Source of the DNA: CAZART01 sp964487555
GTDB lineage: Bacteria; Bacteroidota; Rhodothermia; Rhodothermales; VXPQ01
NCBI GenBank assembly: GCA_964487555.1
Contig: CAZART010000072.1
Span: 1 to 27,305, forward strand
Length of the DNA stretch: 27,305 nt
Direction: 5' to 3'
The position numbers were made by a program, and so were the translations under genes. The notes below the pieces were generated by a model, which saw only the letters and a list, made by a program, of their open reading frames with translations, did not search any database and was not told the DNA's origin. Positions 14,496 through 22,160 of the stretch are shown one piece after another (the first letter of the stretch is position 1; each line of letters begins with the position of its first letter).

Positions 14496-14953
14496 CACGG
14501 CGCGTCCATGTCGTCTCCCTGGGGCAGAATGGACGTGAACGCCTCTTCGAACGCAAACGTAAGCGCGACTACCGCCCCGAGAACGATGACGTAGACGCCC
14601 ACGTCGAACAACAGCGCCGTTCCCAGTGCAAGCTCGGCATCGTTCCAGAGGGATAGGTGCATCGAGACATCGGCAAGAAAGTGACCCTCGACGACGAGCC
14701 CGACCGTGCCGGCGAAAACAGCCATGCCGAGACCCGCTCCGATGAGCCGCTGCGGCTCGCCCGGGAGAGCCCGTCGGGTCTGCTTCGTTCCGAATGCAAA
14801 GGCGTACAGGGCGTACGCCAGCGCGGCAATCAGCCCGCCGCTGAATCCGCCGCCCGGCTGATCGTGCCCCCACGTGAGCATGTACACTGAGAACAGCAGG
14901 ATGAGCGGAACGACCGCTCGCGTCGCCGTGCGAAGAATGAGTGAGTCGATCAT
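14495..14953 (-). CDS. mrpB: Mrp Na+/H+ antiporter subunit B
   Basis: A 152-residue MnhB-domain protein (Pfam MNHB) with four hydrophobic segments. The start at 14953 gives MIDSLILRTATRAVVPLILLF, a typical N-terminus; an upstream extension to 15037 is charged and unlikely. YMLTWGHDQPGGGFSGGLIAALAYALYAFAFG contains the conserved H-x-P-GGGF-x-GG loop of the family. FDVGVYVIVLGAVVALTFAFEE is the conserved last helix. It follows mrpA by 7 bases. Confidence 0.95.
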   Translation of the reverse strand: MIDSLILRTATRAVVPLILLFSVYMLTWGHDQPGGGFSGGLIAALAYALYAFAFGTKQTRRALPGEPQRLIGAGLGMAVFAGTVGLVVEGHFLADVSMHLSLWNDAELALGTALLFDVGVYVIVLGAVVALTFAFEEAFTSILPQGDDMDAP

Positions 14954-14960
14954 GGCACAT

Positions 14961-17291
14961 TCACGGTGTAGGAGACTCCGATCCGTCGGCATCCTCTCGC
15001 CTGCGCACGAGCGCATATGCACTGATTCCGGCCACAACCAGCACCGTGATCTCGCCGAGCGTATCGAGCGCCCGGAAATCGACGAGAATGTTGTTCACGA
15101 CGTTGCGCCCTCCCGCCTCGCCATGACTTTTGCCCACGTAGTAGTCGCTGACCGCCAGATCGAACGGCATCTCGAGAACCGCAAGCATCAGCAGCGCCAC
15201 GACCGTACCGGTGCCGGCCGCAATGACTATGTTTCGGTAGCGCCACCGATCAGGCTCCGGCTCGCGGTACACTTCCGGCATGTCGATGAGCGCAAGAACG
15301 ATGAGAATCAACGTCAGCGTCTCGATCAGCAGCTGCACCATGGCCACGTCCGGCGCACTGAAGACGAGAAAGGTGGCGGCCACGCTGAAGCCGGCAGCGC
15401 TCAGCGCAAGCACGGCCGTAAAGCGGCGGCGCACGACGATGACGGCTACGGAGGAAAAAACGAGAAGGCCGACGATGGCCGCCTCGTAGACGAGGACACC
15501 GGCATCGATGCTCGGCAAGCCGATGCCGGCATGGAAGAGCGTCGTATAGCCGATCAAAAGCACGCCGAAGCCTACCGATGCCGCGACGTAGTGGCGAAGC
15601 ACACCATGCTGGAGGACCCGAGTCTGCCACGCTGCGAGCATCGTCACGGCTTTGAGCACGCCCTCGTACGCGTGGTCCAAGCCGTCTGCAAACCACCCGG
15701 CGTAGATGCGCATCCCGGCCGAGCGGTGCAGCCGCTCCCACGACATGTAGACGACGATCCCCAGTCCTATCGTCCCGATGCTGAGAAAAAACGCCGGCGT
15801 GAAACCGTGCCACAGCGCCAGATGCTCGCTAACGTCTTCTCGCGCCACCACGTCAACCGCCGGAGCGATGATCTGCTCGGACAGAAAGCCGGGAGCCAGC
15901 CCGAAGTAAAGTCCAAGTCCCACCAGAAGCAGCGGCGCCAACCGGAGGCCCGCGGGCGCCGCATGAAGCTCACCCACCGGATGCTTCCGCCTGCCCAGGA
16001 ATGGCCGGATGGACACCACACCCGCCACCGCAAAGATCGCCGCATTGGAAAGAACGGCCGCCCCTGTGAGCACGTACGGCTGTATGCTCGACTCCGTCAG
16101 AGCCGTTAGAACGGCCTCCTTACCGATCCACCCTACAAACGGAGGGAGACCGGCCATCGACACGGCGGCCAGAGCGGCGGCCGCGAACGTCGCGGGCATC
16201 GCTCGCGCGAGCCCTCCCAGCTCTTCCAGATCGTAACTGCCCGCCGCGTGCTCCAGCGTTCCCGCAATCATAAACAACGGCGCCTTGTACAGGGCATGCA
16301 CGAGTACGAAGGCCAGACAGGCCAGGACGGCTTTCTCGCCCCCTATTCCGAGGAGCATCGTCAGAGCACCAAGCACCATGATCGTGGAGTAGGCGAGGAT
16401 CTTCTTGAGCTCCGTATAGCGCAGGGCGAGATACGCCGCAAGGAGCATCGTGACGACGCCGGTCGTCGTCACCATCGCGATCCACGCGTCCGTATCGCCG
16501 AGCACCGGCGAGAAGCGCGCGAGAAGGTACACGCCGGCCTTCACCATCGTCGCGGAGTGCAGATAGGCGCTGACGGGCGCAGGCGCCTCCATGGCGTTCG
16601 GCAACCAGAAATAGAACGGGAACTGGGCGGACTTGGTGAAGGCTCCGGCCAGCACGAGAAGGAGAATCGGCAGGTACAGGCCGGACGCGCGCACGACCTC
16701 CCCCTCTTCCAACATGCGCGACGCCTCAAACGTACCGGCCACGTTTCCCAGCAGGATCAGCCCGGCCATGAGCGCGAATCCGCCGGCCGTCGTAACGAGA
16801 AGAGCCTGCCACGCCGACCGGCGCGATTTCTTCTCGCCGTGCTTGAATCCGATGAGCAGAAAAGACGCGACACTCGTCAGCTCGAAGAAGACGTACAGCG
16901 CGAAGACGTTGTCCGCCAGAACCAGGCCGAGCATCGAGGCCATGAACACGAGCAGATAGCTGTAGAACCGGCCCGCATGATCGTACTCCTTGACGTACGC
17001 ACCCGAATAGATGAATATGGTGACGCCTACGACACATATGAGGAGCGCGAAGAAGAGGCTGAGCCCGTCGATAAGAAAGGATAGGTGCACGTCCAGCCCC
17101 GGCACCCACGGATACGCGATCCGGACAGGTCCTTCTTCCGCCACGCGCGGAATCCATCCGACCAGATACACGGCCAGCGCGAGCGGAAGAATCCCCAGCA
17201 CCCATCCGGTCACCGCCGTCTTGCGCCGGTGCAGCCAGGCTACAGGCACGGCGACGACGAACCCGGACAGGACCGTGATCAGAATCCCCAT
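14961..17291 (-). CDS. mrpA: Mrp Na+/H+ antiporter subunit A
   Basis: The 776-residue large subunit. The N-terminal two thirds is NuoL-like with about 16 helices. The helix-5 glutamate is in ALYVFFELTSVASFLLIGFK (E137) and the lysine in AGAFTKSAQFPFYFWLP (K220), followed by NAMEAPAPVSAYLHSATMVKAG. The C-terminal part contains the MrpA-specific DUF4040/MbhD-like region (AAIVGLLVFSSVAVIVV, FSAPDVAMVQLLIETLTLILIVLALIDMP) and an MbhE-like last segment (VVNNILVDFRALDTLGEITVLVVAGISAYAL). These extra domains mark it as MrpA and not MrpD. Its ATG directly abuts the mrpG stop. Length is close to the roughly 800 residues usual for MrpA. Confidence 0.97.
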   Translation of the reverse strand: MGILITVLSGFVVAVPVAWLHRRKTAVTGWVLGILPLALAVYLVGWIPRVAEEGPVRIAYPWVPGLDVHLSFLIDGLSLFFALLICVVGVTIFIYSGAYVKEYDHAGRFYSYLLVFMASMLGLVLADNVFALYVFFELTSVASFLLIGFKHGEKKSRRSAWQALLVTTAGGFALMAGLILLGNVAGTFEASRMLEEGEVVRASGLYLPILLLVLAGAFTKSAQFPFYFWLPNAMEAPAPVSAYLHSATMVKAGVYLLARFSPVLGDTDAWIAMVTTTGVVTMLLAAYLALRYTELKKILAYSTIMVLGALTMLLGIGGEKAVLACLAFVLVHALYKAPLFMIAGTLEHAAGSYDLEELGGLARAMPATFAAAALAAVSMAGLPPFVGWIGKEAVLTALTESSIQPYVLTGAAVLSNAAIFAVAGVVSIRPFLGRRKHPVGELHAAPAGLRLAPLLLVGLGLYFGLAPGFLSEQIIAPAVDVVAREDVSEHLALWHGFTPAFFLSIGTIGLGIVVYMSWERLHRSAGMRIYAGWFADGLDHAYEGVLKAVTMLAAWQTRVLQHGVLRHYVAASVGFGVLLIGYTTLFHAGIGLPSIDAGVLVYEAAIVGLLVFSSVAVIVVRRRFTAVLALSAAGFSVAATFLVFSAPDVAMVQLLIETLTLILIVLALIDMPEVYREPEPDRWRYRNIVIAAGTGTVVALLMLAVLEMPFDLAVSDYYVGKSHGEAGGRNVVNNILVDFRALDTLGEITVLVVAGISAYALVRRREDADGSESPTP

Positions 17292-17648
17292 CTAGCTATG
17301 CTCCTCCGTTTTGGAGCTTCGGCCTTCGCGATACGCTCGGAGCTCGTCGACGAATGTGCCTTCCCACAGCTTCACCTCCGCAAAATATGCGGCTCGGCTA
17401 ATCATATGCGCCGAGATCGGCGCCGTAAGAAACACGAAGAGAATTACTGCGGCCGAGCGCCCGATGACGGATACATCCGCGAAAGCGAACATCGCGGAAA
17501 CCGTGACCAGGCCGATGCCGAGCGTGCCCGCCTTGGTCGTCGCGTGCATGCGCATGAGCACGTCGGGAAATCGGAGAATTCCGACACCGGCCGTCAGAAT
17601 AAGAAGGGCTCCGATCACCATCAGAACGGCACCGATGAGATCACTCAA
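17292..17648 (-). CDS. mrpG: Mrp Na+/H+ antiporter subunit G
   Basis: A 118-residue, three-helix protein. IGALLILTAGVGILRFPDVLMRMHATTKAGTLGIGL is the diagnostic MrpG/MnhG stretch (G-x-x-R-F-P-D-x-x-x-R-x-H-A-x-T-K). VILFVFLTAPISAHMISRAAY is the conserved last helix. A charged C-terminal tail of about 25 residues follows. The start overlaps the mrpF end by 8 bases. Confidence 0.96.
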   Translation of the reverse strand: MSDLIGAVLMVIGALLILTAGVGILRFPDVLMRMHATTKAGTLGIGLVTVSAMFAFADVSVIGRSAAVILFVFLTAPISAHMISRAAYFAEVKLWEGTFVDELRAYREGRSSKTEEHS

Positions 17649-18003
17649 GGCGGTCCGCCCCGGCTCTCGTACGGCTCAGCCTTTCGATGAATCGGGCAAA
17701 GACGATAGTGCCAAGAAATGCCACCAGCGCGAGTGCCAGCGCCACGTTCAGAAAGGCCGGCTCATCGCTGTAGACGGCGTAGACGATAACGAAGGCGATC
17801 ACGACGAACGCCATCAGATCCAGCGCGATGATGCGGTCCGGCAGCGACGGTCCGGACAAGAGCCGAATCATCGCGAGAATGAACGACCCAATCAGCGCCC
17901 CGAGGGCCACGAACACCGCTGCATTGGTCAGGGTATCGATTTCCACGGCCGGATCCGCTGGTTCAGGGTGCCTGGAAAGCACGACGTCACTTTTTACGGC
18001 CAT
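17641..18003 (-). CDS. mrpF: Mrp Na+/H+ antiporter subunit F
   Basis: A 120-residue protein when begun at the ATG at 18003. The family is about 90-100 residues, so a GTG at 17946 (VEIDTLTNAAVF) is an equally good start; an ATG at 18045 is less likely. Three helices are visible, with the conserved RLLSGPSLPDRIIALDLM, YAVYSDEPAFLNVALALALVAFLGTIVFARFIE. MrpF is a small subunit required for Na+/H+ exchange. It is the first gene of the operon and lies divergent from the universal stress gene. Confidence 0.93.
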   Translation of the reverse strand: MAVKSDVVLSRHPEPADPAVEIDTLTNAAVFVALGALIGSFILAMIRLLSGPSLPDRIIALDLMAFVVIAFVIVYAVYSDEPAFLNVALALALVAFLGTIVFARFIERLSRTRAGADRLE

Positions 18004-18207
18004 CCTTACGCAAAGCATCGGTACCGTGTGCCCCCGAACATCCACGAGTTACAACCTGTTCGCAACCCGCTCGAGGCCTGCACCGGGGCCGTAGCGCTGG
18101 ATGCCCGCCACACATCAACTTCGCAATTCCAGCGGATCGTTCACTGAATCCCGCCGGTACCACTATCCACAAGAACGGCCTACATCGAGAAGGTATCCGT
18201 ACATCCC
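18004..18207. promoter_or_regulatory. Divergent intergenic region between the mrp operon and the stress protein gene
   Basis: About 200 bases (up to 260 if mrpF starts at 17946) must contain the promoters of both the leftward mrp operon and the rightward stress gene. I see no clear palindrome, riboswitch-like fold or recognisable -7/-33 boxes. The assignment rests on gene layout alone. Confidence 0.45.
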
Positions 18208-19044
18208 ATGCCGAACTTCAGCGACATCCTCGTACCCGTCGACTTCTCCGAACTGTCCGCCGAAGTGCTCCGCTTCGGATTGATCATGGCGGAACCGGAC
18301 GGGGCCACGGTCCACCTGATGCACGATATCGAGTTTCCTGCCGATACGATCACCGGCGCAACCATCATCAAAGAGCGAATGGATGAGGCCTACGCCGAAA
18401 GCGAACGCGAGATCAGCGATCTCGAGCGCATTCCGAAAGCGGCAGGTGCGACGATTCGCAGCGTCATCCTGCGCAGCACCGACCCGAAGCGAAGCATCCT
18501 CGCCTATGCGGACGAAAACGACGTCGACCTGATCGTCCTCGGTACGCACGGACGAACCAAAGCCGTCGAGAAGCTGATCGGATCGACGGCGGAACGCGTC
18601 CTCCGCCGGAGTCCCGCGCCGAGCATCGTCGTCCCCCCCGGCCGCAGCCGCGACCGCATCGATCGCATCCTCGTGCCGGTGGATTTCTCGGAGCACTCCG
18701 CCCGCGCCGTCGACCGTGCCGCCGAGCTCGCCCGCGCCCATCGCGCGCGGCTTTTCTTGCTTCATGCCGAATCCGACGCTCCGGCGGAGGACGTCAAAGC
18801 GCGGCTCCGGCGTCTTTCCGTGGAGAGCGCCGGCGACGTCGACGGCGCGACCCTCGTCGCAACGTCCGAACCCGTCGATGAGGCCGTCACGAACACCGCG
18901 CAGGAGCACAACGCCGACCTCATCCTCATGGTGACCCACGGACGAACCGGCCTGCGACGCGCGGTGACGTCGAATGTGGCCGAGAGCGTGATTCATCGTG
19001 CACCGTGTCCGGTCATGACGTACCGCACGGCGCTCGTCGAGTAG
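18208..19044 (+). CDS. Universal stress protein, tandem UspA domains
   Basis: A 278-residue cytoplasmic protein of two UspA domains. Each opens with the same strand, ILVPVDFSE (residues 7-15 and about 154-162). Domain 1 has the ATP-binding pattern G-x2-G-x9-G-[ST] in GTHGRTKAVEKLIGST. Domain 2 has VTHGRTGLRRAVTSN, where the first Gly is Val and the third is Ser, so it is probably not nucleotide-binding. Tandem Usp proteins commonly form an asymmetric unit of this kind. The role is general stress survival, with the client unknown. It is divergent from the mrp operon, which may place both under one stimulus (inference). Confidence 0.94.
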   Translation: MPNFSDILVPVDFSELSAEVLRFGLIMAEPDGATVHLMHDIEFPADTITGATIIKERMDEAYAESEREISDLERIPKAAGATIRSVILRSTDPKRSILAYADENDVDLIVLGTHGRTKAVEKLIGSTAERVLRRSPAPSIVVPPGRSRDRIDRILVPVDFSEHSARAVDRAAELARAHRARLFLLHAESDAPAEDVKARLRRLSVESAGDVDGATLVATSEPVDEAVTNTAQEHNADLILMVTHGRTGLRRAVTSNVAESVIHRAPCPVMTYRTALVE

Positions 19045-19071
19045 TCCGGCGTGATGTTTGGGAGAACGGTC

Positions 19072-19125
19072 CGGGTAGGGCGCCGCCCTCAAGCGGGGTG
19101 CCCGTCATCAGGCCCCGCCTACCCG
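19072..19125. terminator. Bulged inverted repeat between convergent genes, possible terminator
   Basis: CGGGTAGG (19072-19079) and GCGGGG (19093-19098) together pair with the right arm CCCCGCCTACCCG at 19113-19125. The intervening bases contain a small GGGC/GCCC hairpin. The structure lies 28 bases after the stress-gene stop, in a convergent intergenic region. There is no T-tract, so termination is uncertain. Confidence 0.35.
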
Positions 19126-19163
19126 ATCGCACATCGCCACGTGGCACGCAGACGGTATATTCA

Positions 19164-19293
19164 GCCCATTGCGCCGGCGGATCGGCCCTCCGCGCCTGCG
19201 GATCCGACCATCGCGCCTGCGCATCCGGCCTACCGAGCCTGCGGATCCGGCCCTACCGCGCCTGCGCATCCGGCCTATCGCGCCAGGGGATCC
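19164..19293. repeat. Six-unit tandem repeat, 21-23 bp, running into the 3' end of the lipoprotein gene
   Basis: Six contiguous imperfect units of 21, 21, 21, 22, 23 and 22 bases, with consensus close to GGCCTACCGCGCCTGCGGATCC. Each ends in [CG]ATC[CG] and contains GCGCC or a one-base variant. There are no spacers, so it is a minisatellite and not a CRISPR array. The last unit covers the final codons of the leftward lipoprotein gene (stop at 19275), so the DPLAR tail of that protein is encoded by repeat DNA. Confidence 0.85.
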
Positions 19294-21461
19294 GGCCTCA
19301 TCTGGAAGTGCACCACCTTACTCGTCGTGCCTTTGCCGCCTTCCATGTGGAACGGCGCACGCGTGCTGACGGTGGCCCAGAGACCGCGGCCCTTCCAGCC
19401 GGCGTTCGGGTCGTCGATGCGGCCGTCCATCCACTTCGTGTAGAAGCCGAGCGGATACGGCACGCGAAGCACGACCCATTCGCCCTCGTGCAGCACGAGG
19501 AGGCCTTCGGATTGATTGCCCGTGCTGATGGGGACGTTTTCGCCCAAACCAAGCGTGTTGTACCAGTCGACCCACGCGTAGTAGCTGCCTTCTCCGCTGC
19601 CCGATCCCTCCACGCCGCCGAGCTGCGGCACCGGCTCTTCGTAGAAGCTCCATCCTTCGGGACAGTGCCGGCCGGTAGCTTCCGGACCGTTTAGCGGCGC
19701 CCGGCACCTGCTCCGATCAAAGCTCGCGAGGTGGCCGCTGGCCAGCGGCGTCCAGACGACGCCGTTGCGGTCGACGTCCATCCCGCGCGGCGAGAATCCC
19801 TGGGCTGTCGCATCCGGGTCATCGTACGGCAGCTCGTAGACCTCGGCCAGCGCCGTCTCGGTCGGATTGTCGCCGGGCACGAGCCGAATGACGGCTCCCG
19901 GAAAGCCGAGAGCCGATCCCCATATCGAGCCGTCGGGAAGCGGCGTGACGGCATAAAATGCAGAACCGTACCGCTTGTCCTTATCGGGGTCGACGGGCTC
20001 ATCCGGCTCGACGTAGTCGTCCCTTTGACCGTTGCCGTTCGTATCCATGATCAGAGGCGTCCATCCCTGGGAGGCTTCCTCGTCACCCGTCTCCAAAAAT
20101 TTCTTCGTGTCCAGCCACCCTACCACCTGACCGCCGCCGCTGGTCCAGAGTGTGTTATTGTCGTCCATGGCGAACATCAGATGATGTGTGCTGAAGCACG
20201 TGCCGACGTGGGTCAGCTCCTCCGTCGCCGGATCGTAGACGGCGAGGTGTCGAAACGACCGTTCGAGCGGGAAGAGCCGCGCCGATGGATGATCCGATCC
20301 CTCTTTGCACACGTCCGGATTCTCCGGCGGGCGCACGGCCGCGGTGATCCACACGCGGCCCTCCTCGTCGATCATCGGGTTGTGGACGTTCGTCTTGCTA
20401 TCCCAAATCGGCTCATCCCCCCAGTAGGGCGACGGCGCAGGCATGGCAGGGTTCGTCGGCGACGTGTTCGGATCGCGCGGCTCGAGCGGCACGCGGCTCG
20501 CGGTGTGGGTGAGCGGATCGAGGACGGGGAGGTAATCGGCGCTCGCTTCGAGCGCGCCGTACAGCTTGCCGTTCGCGTTCACCGTAGGATCGCGCCGATC
20601 GGTCGAGACGACGTCGTGGAGGTAGGCTTTCGGATCGGCCCAGTCCCACAGCGTGATGACCACGTTGCGTTCGAGGCCATCCGGCCGCGACGGCTGCGGC
20701 GGGACCTCGCCGGCGGCGATGCGGTCGGTCCAATCGGCAAACATCTCGAGCGCGCGCTCGCGCCCCAGTTGATTGAGCCCGTACATCATGGCGCCCCCGC
20801 CCTGACCGGATTGCAGCCTCCGTTCCCAGGCGGCTTCCGCCGACTGGAAGTCGCCCAATTCCTCCGGAATGCGGCGCGTGCCCTCGCTCCCCATCTGATG
20901 ACAGGCCGTGCAAAATCCGGATTTCAGGGTGCGAAGGTACTGGGCCTGGCTCTTCATATCGGGCGAGATGCCGTTCCCATCCGGACCGGTGCCCGGAAAT
21001 TCGCTCGCCTCCGGCACGTGGATCAGCGAAAACCAGTATCCGCCGGGATAATACTCCGCCGCGTCCGCTTCCGTCGGAGCGTCGACCGCATCCAGATCGA
21101 GAACGTTCCCCGGCTGCGCTTCGATCTTCGGCGAATCTACCAGCCCGTAGCCGCGCACCCAGACGTCATAGTTAGCCTCAGGCAGATCCGGCAACAGGTA
21201 ACGTCCATCGTCGTCGGTCACGACGATCTTGGCATACTTCGTCGGCAAATCCAATGTCTCCGCAATCACCCACACGCCCGCTTCGGGGCCGTCTGCGCCC
21301 GATACCACGCCCGCGATGTCGTCCTCGTCGACCGCCGGCGCTTCGTCATCGGCCGGGGTCTCCGTGCACGCGACCAATAGAAGGGCAAGGCTGATGACCG
21401 CCGCGGTTGCAGACAGCACCCGTACCATGTTTGTGAGATCGATTGCTGCGACGTTTGCCAT
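19275..21461 (-). CDS. Large lipoprotein with carboxypeptidase-regulatory domain, one CxxCH haem motif and propeller-like C-terminus
   Basis: A 728-residue protein from the ATG at 21461, which has AGGCGAAG just upstream; ATGs at 21428 and 21578 are alternatives. The signal MVRVLSATAAVISLALLLVAC ends in a lipobox Cys (about residue 32), so it is lipid-anchored outside the inner membrane. Residues about 49-124 are a CarboxypepD_reg-like beta sandwich (IAGVVSGADGPEAGVWVIA, TDDDGRYLLPDLPEANYDVWVRGYG). At about 184-188 the motif CTACH is a single c-type haem site. The rest has repeated W/G-rich strands (DEEGRVWITA, NTLWTSGGGQVVGWLD, RNGVVWTPLASGHLASFD), as in Vgb/SMP-30-like propellers. A calcium-loop-like DTNGNGQRDD is also present. 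It may be a periplasmic or surface redox enzyme; the substrate is unknown. Confidence 0.85.
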   Translation of the reverse strand: MANVAAIDLTNMVRVLSATAAVISLALLLVACTETPADDEAPAVDEDDIAGVVSGADGPEAGVWVIAETLDLPTKYAKIVVTDDDGRYLLPDLPEANYDVWVRGYGLVDSPKIEAQPGNVLDLDAVDAPTEADAAEYYPGGYWFSLIHVPEASEFPGTGPDGNGISPDMKSQAQYLRTLKSGFCTACHQMGSEGTRRIPEELGDFQSAEAAWERRLQSGQGGGAMMYGLNQLGRERALEMFADWTDRIAAGEVPPQPSRPDGLERNVVITLWDWADPKAYLHDVVSTDRRDPTVNANGKLYGALEASADYLPVLDPLTHTASRVPLEPRDPNTSPTNPAMPAPSPYWGDEPIWDSKTNVHNPMIDEEGRVWITAAVRPPENPDVCKEGSDHPSARLFPLERSFRHLAVYDPATEELTHVGTCFSTHHLMFAMDDNNTLWTSGGGQVVGWLDTKKFLETGDEEASQGWTPLIMDTNGNGQRDDYVEPDEPVDPDKDKRYGSAFYAVTPLPDGSIWGSALGFPGAVIRLVPGDNPTETALAEVYELPYDDPDATAQGFSPRGMDVDRNGVVWTPLASGHLASFDRSRCRAPLNGPEATGRHCPEGWSFYEEPVPQLGGVEGSGSGEGSYYAWVDWYNTLGLGENVPISTGNQSEGLLVLHEGEWVVLRVPYPLGFYTKWMDGRIDDPNAGWKGRGLWATVSTRAPFHMEGGKGTTSKVVHFQMRPDPLAR

Positions 21462-21478
21462 ATCTTCGCCTATTTGTA

Positions 21479-21533
21479 GGATGAGTGTCGATGTGGGATG
21501 AGTGTGTCGGTTTAGGATGAGTGTGTCGGTTTC
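21479..21533. repeat. Tandem 19-bp repeat (two full, one partial) upstream of the lipoprotein gene
   Basis: GGATGAGTGTGTCGGTTT[AC] occurs at 21496-21514 and, directly after it, at 21515-21533. A shortened 16-base relative (GGATGAGTGTCGATGT) lies at 21479-21494. The block lies 18-72 bases upstream of the chosen start, where promoter or operator elements are expected. If the 21578 start were used, the repeat would be translated as the S/T/H-rich segment of the longer frame, which looks unlike a real protein. Confidence 0.8.
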
Positions 21534-22160
21534 CGAATTTATCAATACGAGAACGGACGTATAGAGGCAACTCCACACAGCAGGCTGAACCTCGGGGCAG
21601 ATTATCGTGGCAGCACAATTAGGCCCACGGGGAGGGCAGCAAGCGACCCGATGACGATCAACAGCTGCCTCACGACGCGCTCTAGAATGAGCTGGTGAAC
21701 GTCCTTTGTTGACGCTCTACAACGCTCTTTTTCTATGGGGATTTGTAACCCCCTTCTGAGAAAGTAGCACGTCTCCGATAAGTAATACGCCGCCTCGAAA
21801 GTAATTCCAAATTCCCACCAAGCGCCTCTTGCGACACAAGATCGCGCCGCGGTATTACATCCGGACTAAACGCCCCTCCGGAAGGACCATTCCGGCAGAC
21901 ATGTAACACGGCGCAGCAAAGGTATTACGAATCGCCAGAGGTAGTACCTTTTTGAAATAGTCCTACAAAATCGAATTCAATCGGGCACCCGAACTACACC
22001 CCCAACAGACCCGCATCGCGTTCCGCACGGTCTGTGTTTGTGAAGGTTGTGACCATAAAGCGCTTCCACGCGGGTATCATCGGACCCCGTGCCGATTCGG
22101 CGGATTCGAAGGGTCGGGGTGCTACCCACGTGCACGTAGCGCAAGAATTCTTCCTCGTTC
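21534..22160. other. Long intergenic region between divergent genes
   Basis: About 630 bases without a convincing gene separate the leftward lipoprotein gene and the rightward MATE gene. Its middle part is AT-richer than the genes and carries the phased GTAnnAC array described separately. CCGGAA-GGACCA-TTCCGG at 21878-21895 is a perfect 6-bp inverted repeat. A leftward open frame of 61 codons at 21977-22162 has no protein-like features. Confidence 0.55.
21745..21967. repeat. Phased array of nine GTAnnAC-like heptamers, symmetric 4-1-4 layout
   Basis: Heptamers start at 21745 GTAACCC, 21764 GTAGCAC, 21782 GTAATAC, 21801 GTAATTC, 21852 GTATTAC, 21903 GTAACAC, 21922 GTATTAC, 21941 GTAGTAC and 21960 GTCCTAC. 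The spacings are 19, 18, 19, 51, 51, 19, 19 and 19. The sequence between heptamers is not conserved. GTATTAC and GTAATAC are reverse complements of each other, so the element is nearly palindromic. The layout suggests cooperative protein binding over about 220 bases. No known operator comes to mind. Confidence 0.55.

Noticed and set aside
14874..16109. A 411-codon rightward open frame opposite mrpA and mrpB
   Set aside because: The composition (His/Arg/Gln/Glu-rich, no hydrophobic core) is that of a shadow of membrane-protein genes on the other strand.
19164..19293. CRISPR array
   Set aside because: Units of 21-23 bases are contiguous with no spacers, and there are no cas genes nearby.
19731..21380. 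A 549-codon rightward open frame antisense to the haem lipoprotein gene
   Set aside because: It is Arg/Val/His-rich with no recognisable domain. The opposite strand encodes a clear signal peptide, haem motif and domain pattern. Long antisense frames are common in GC-rich DNA.
21745..21967. CRISPR array or plasmid iterons
   Set aside because: Only 7 bases recur per unit, which is too short for CRISPR repeats. Iterons would be conserved over the whole 17-22 bp unit, and there is no Rep gene.
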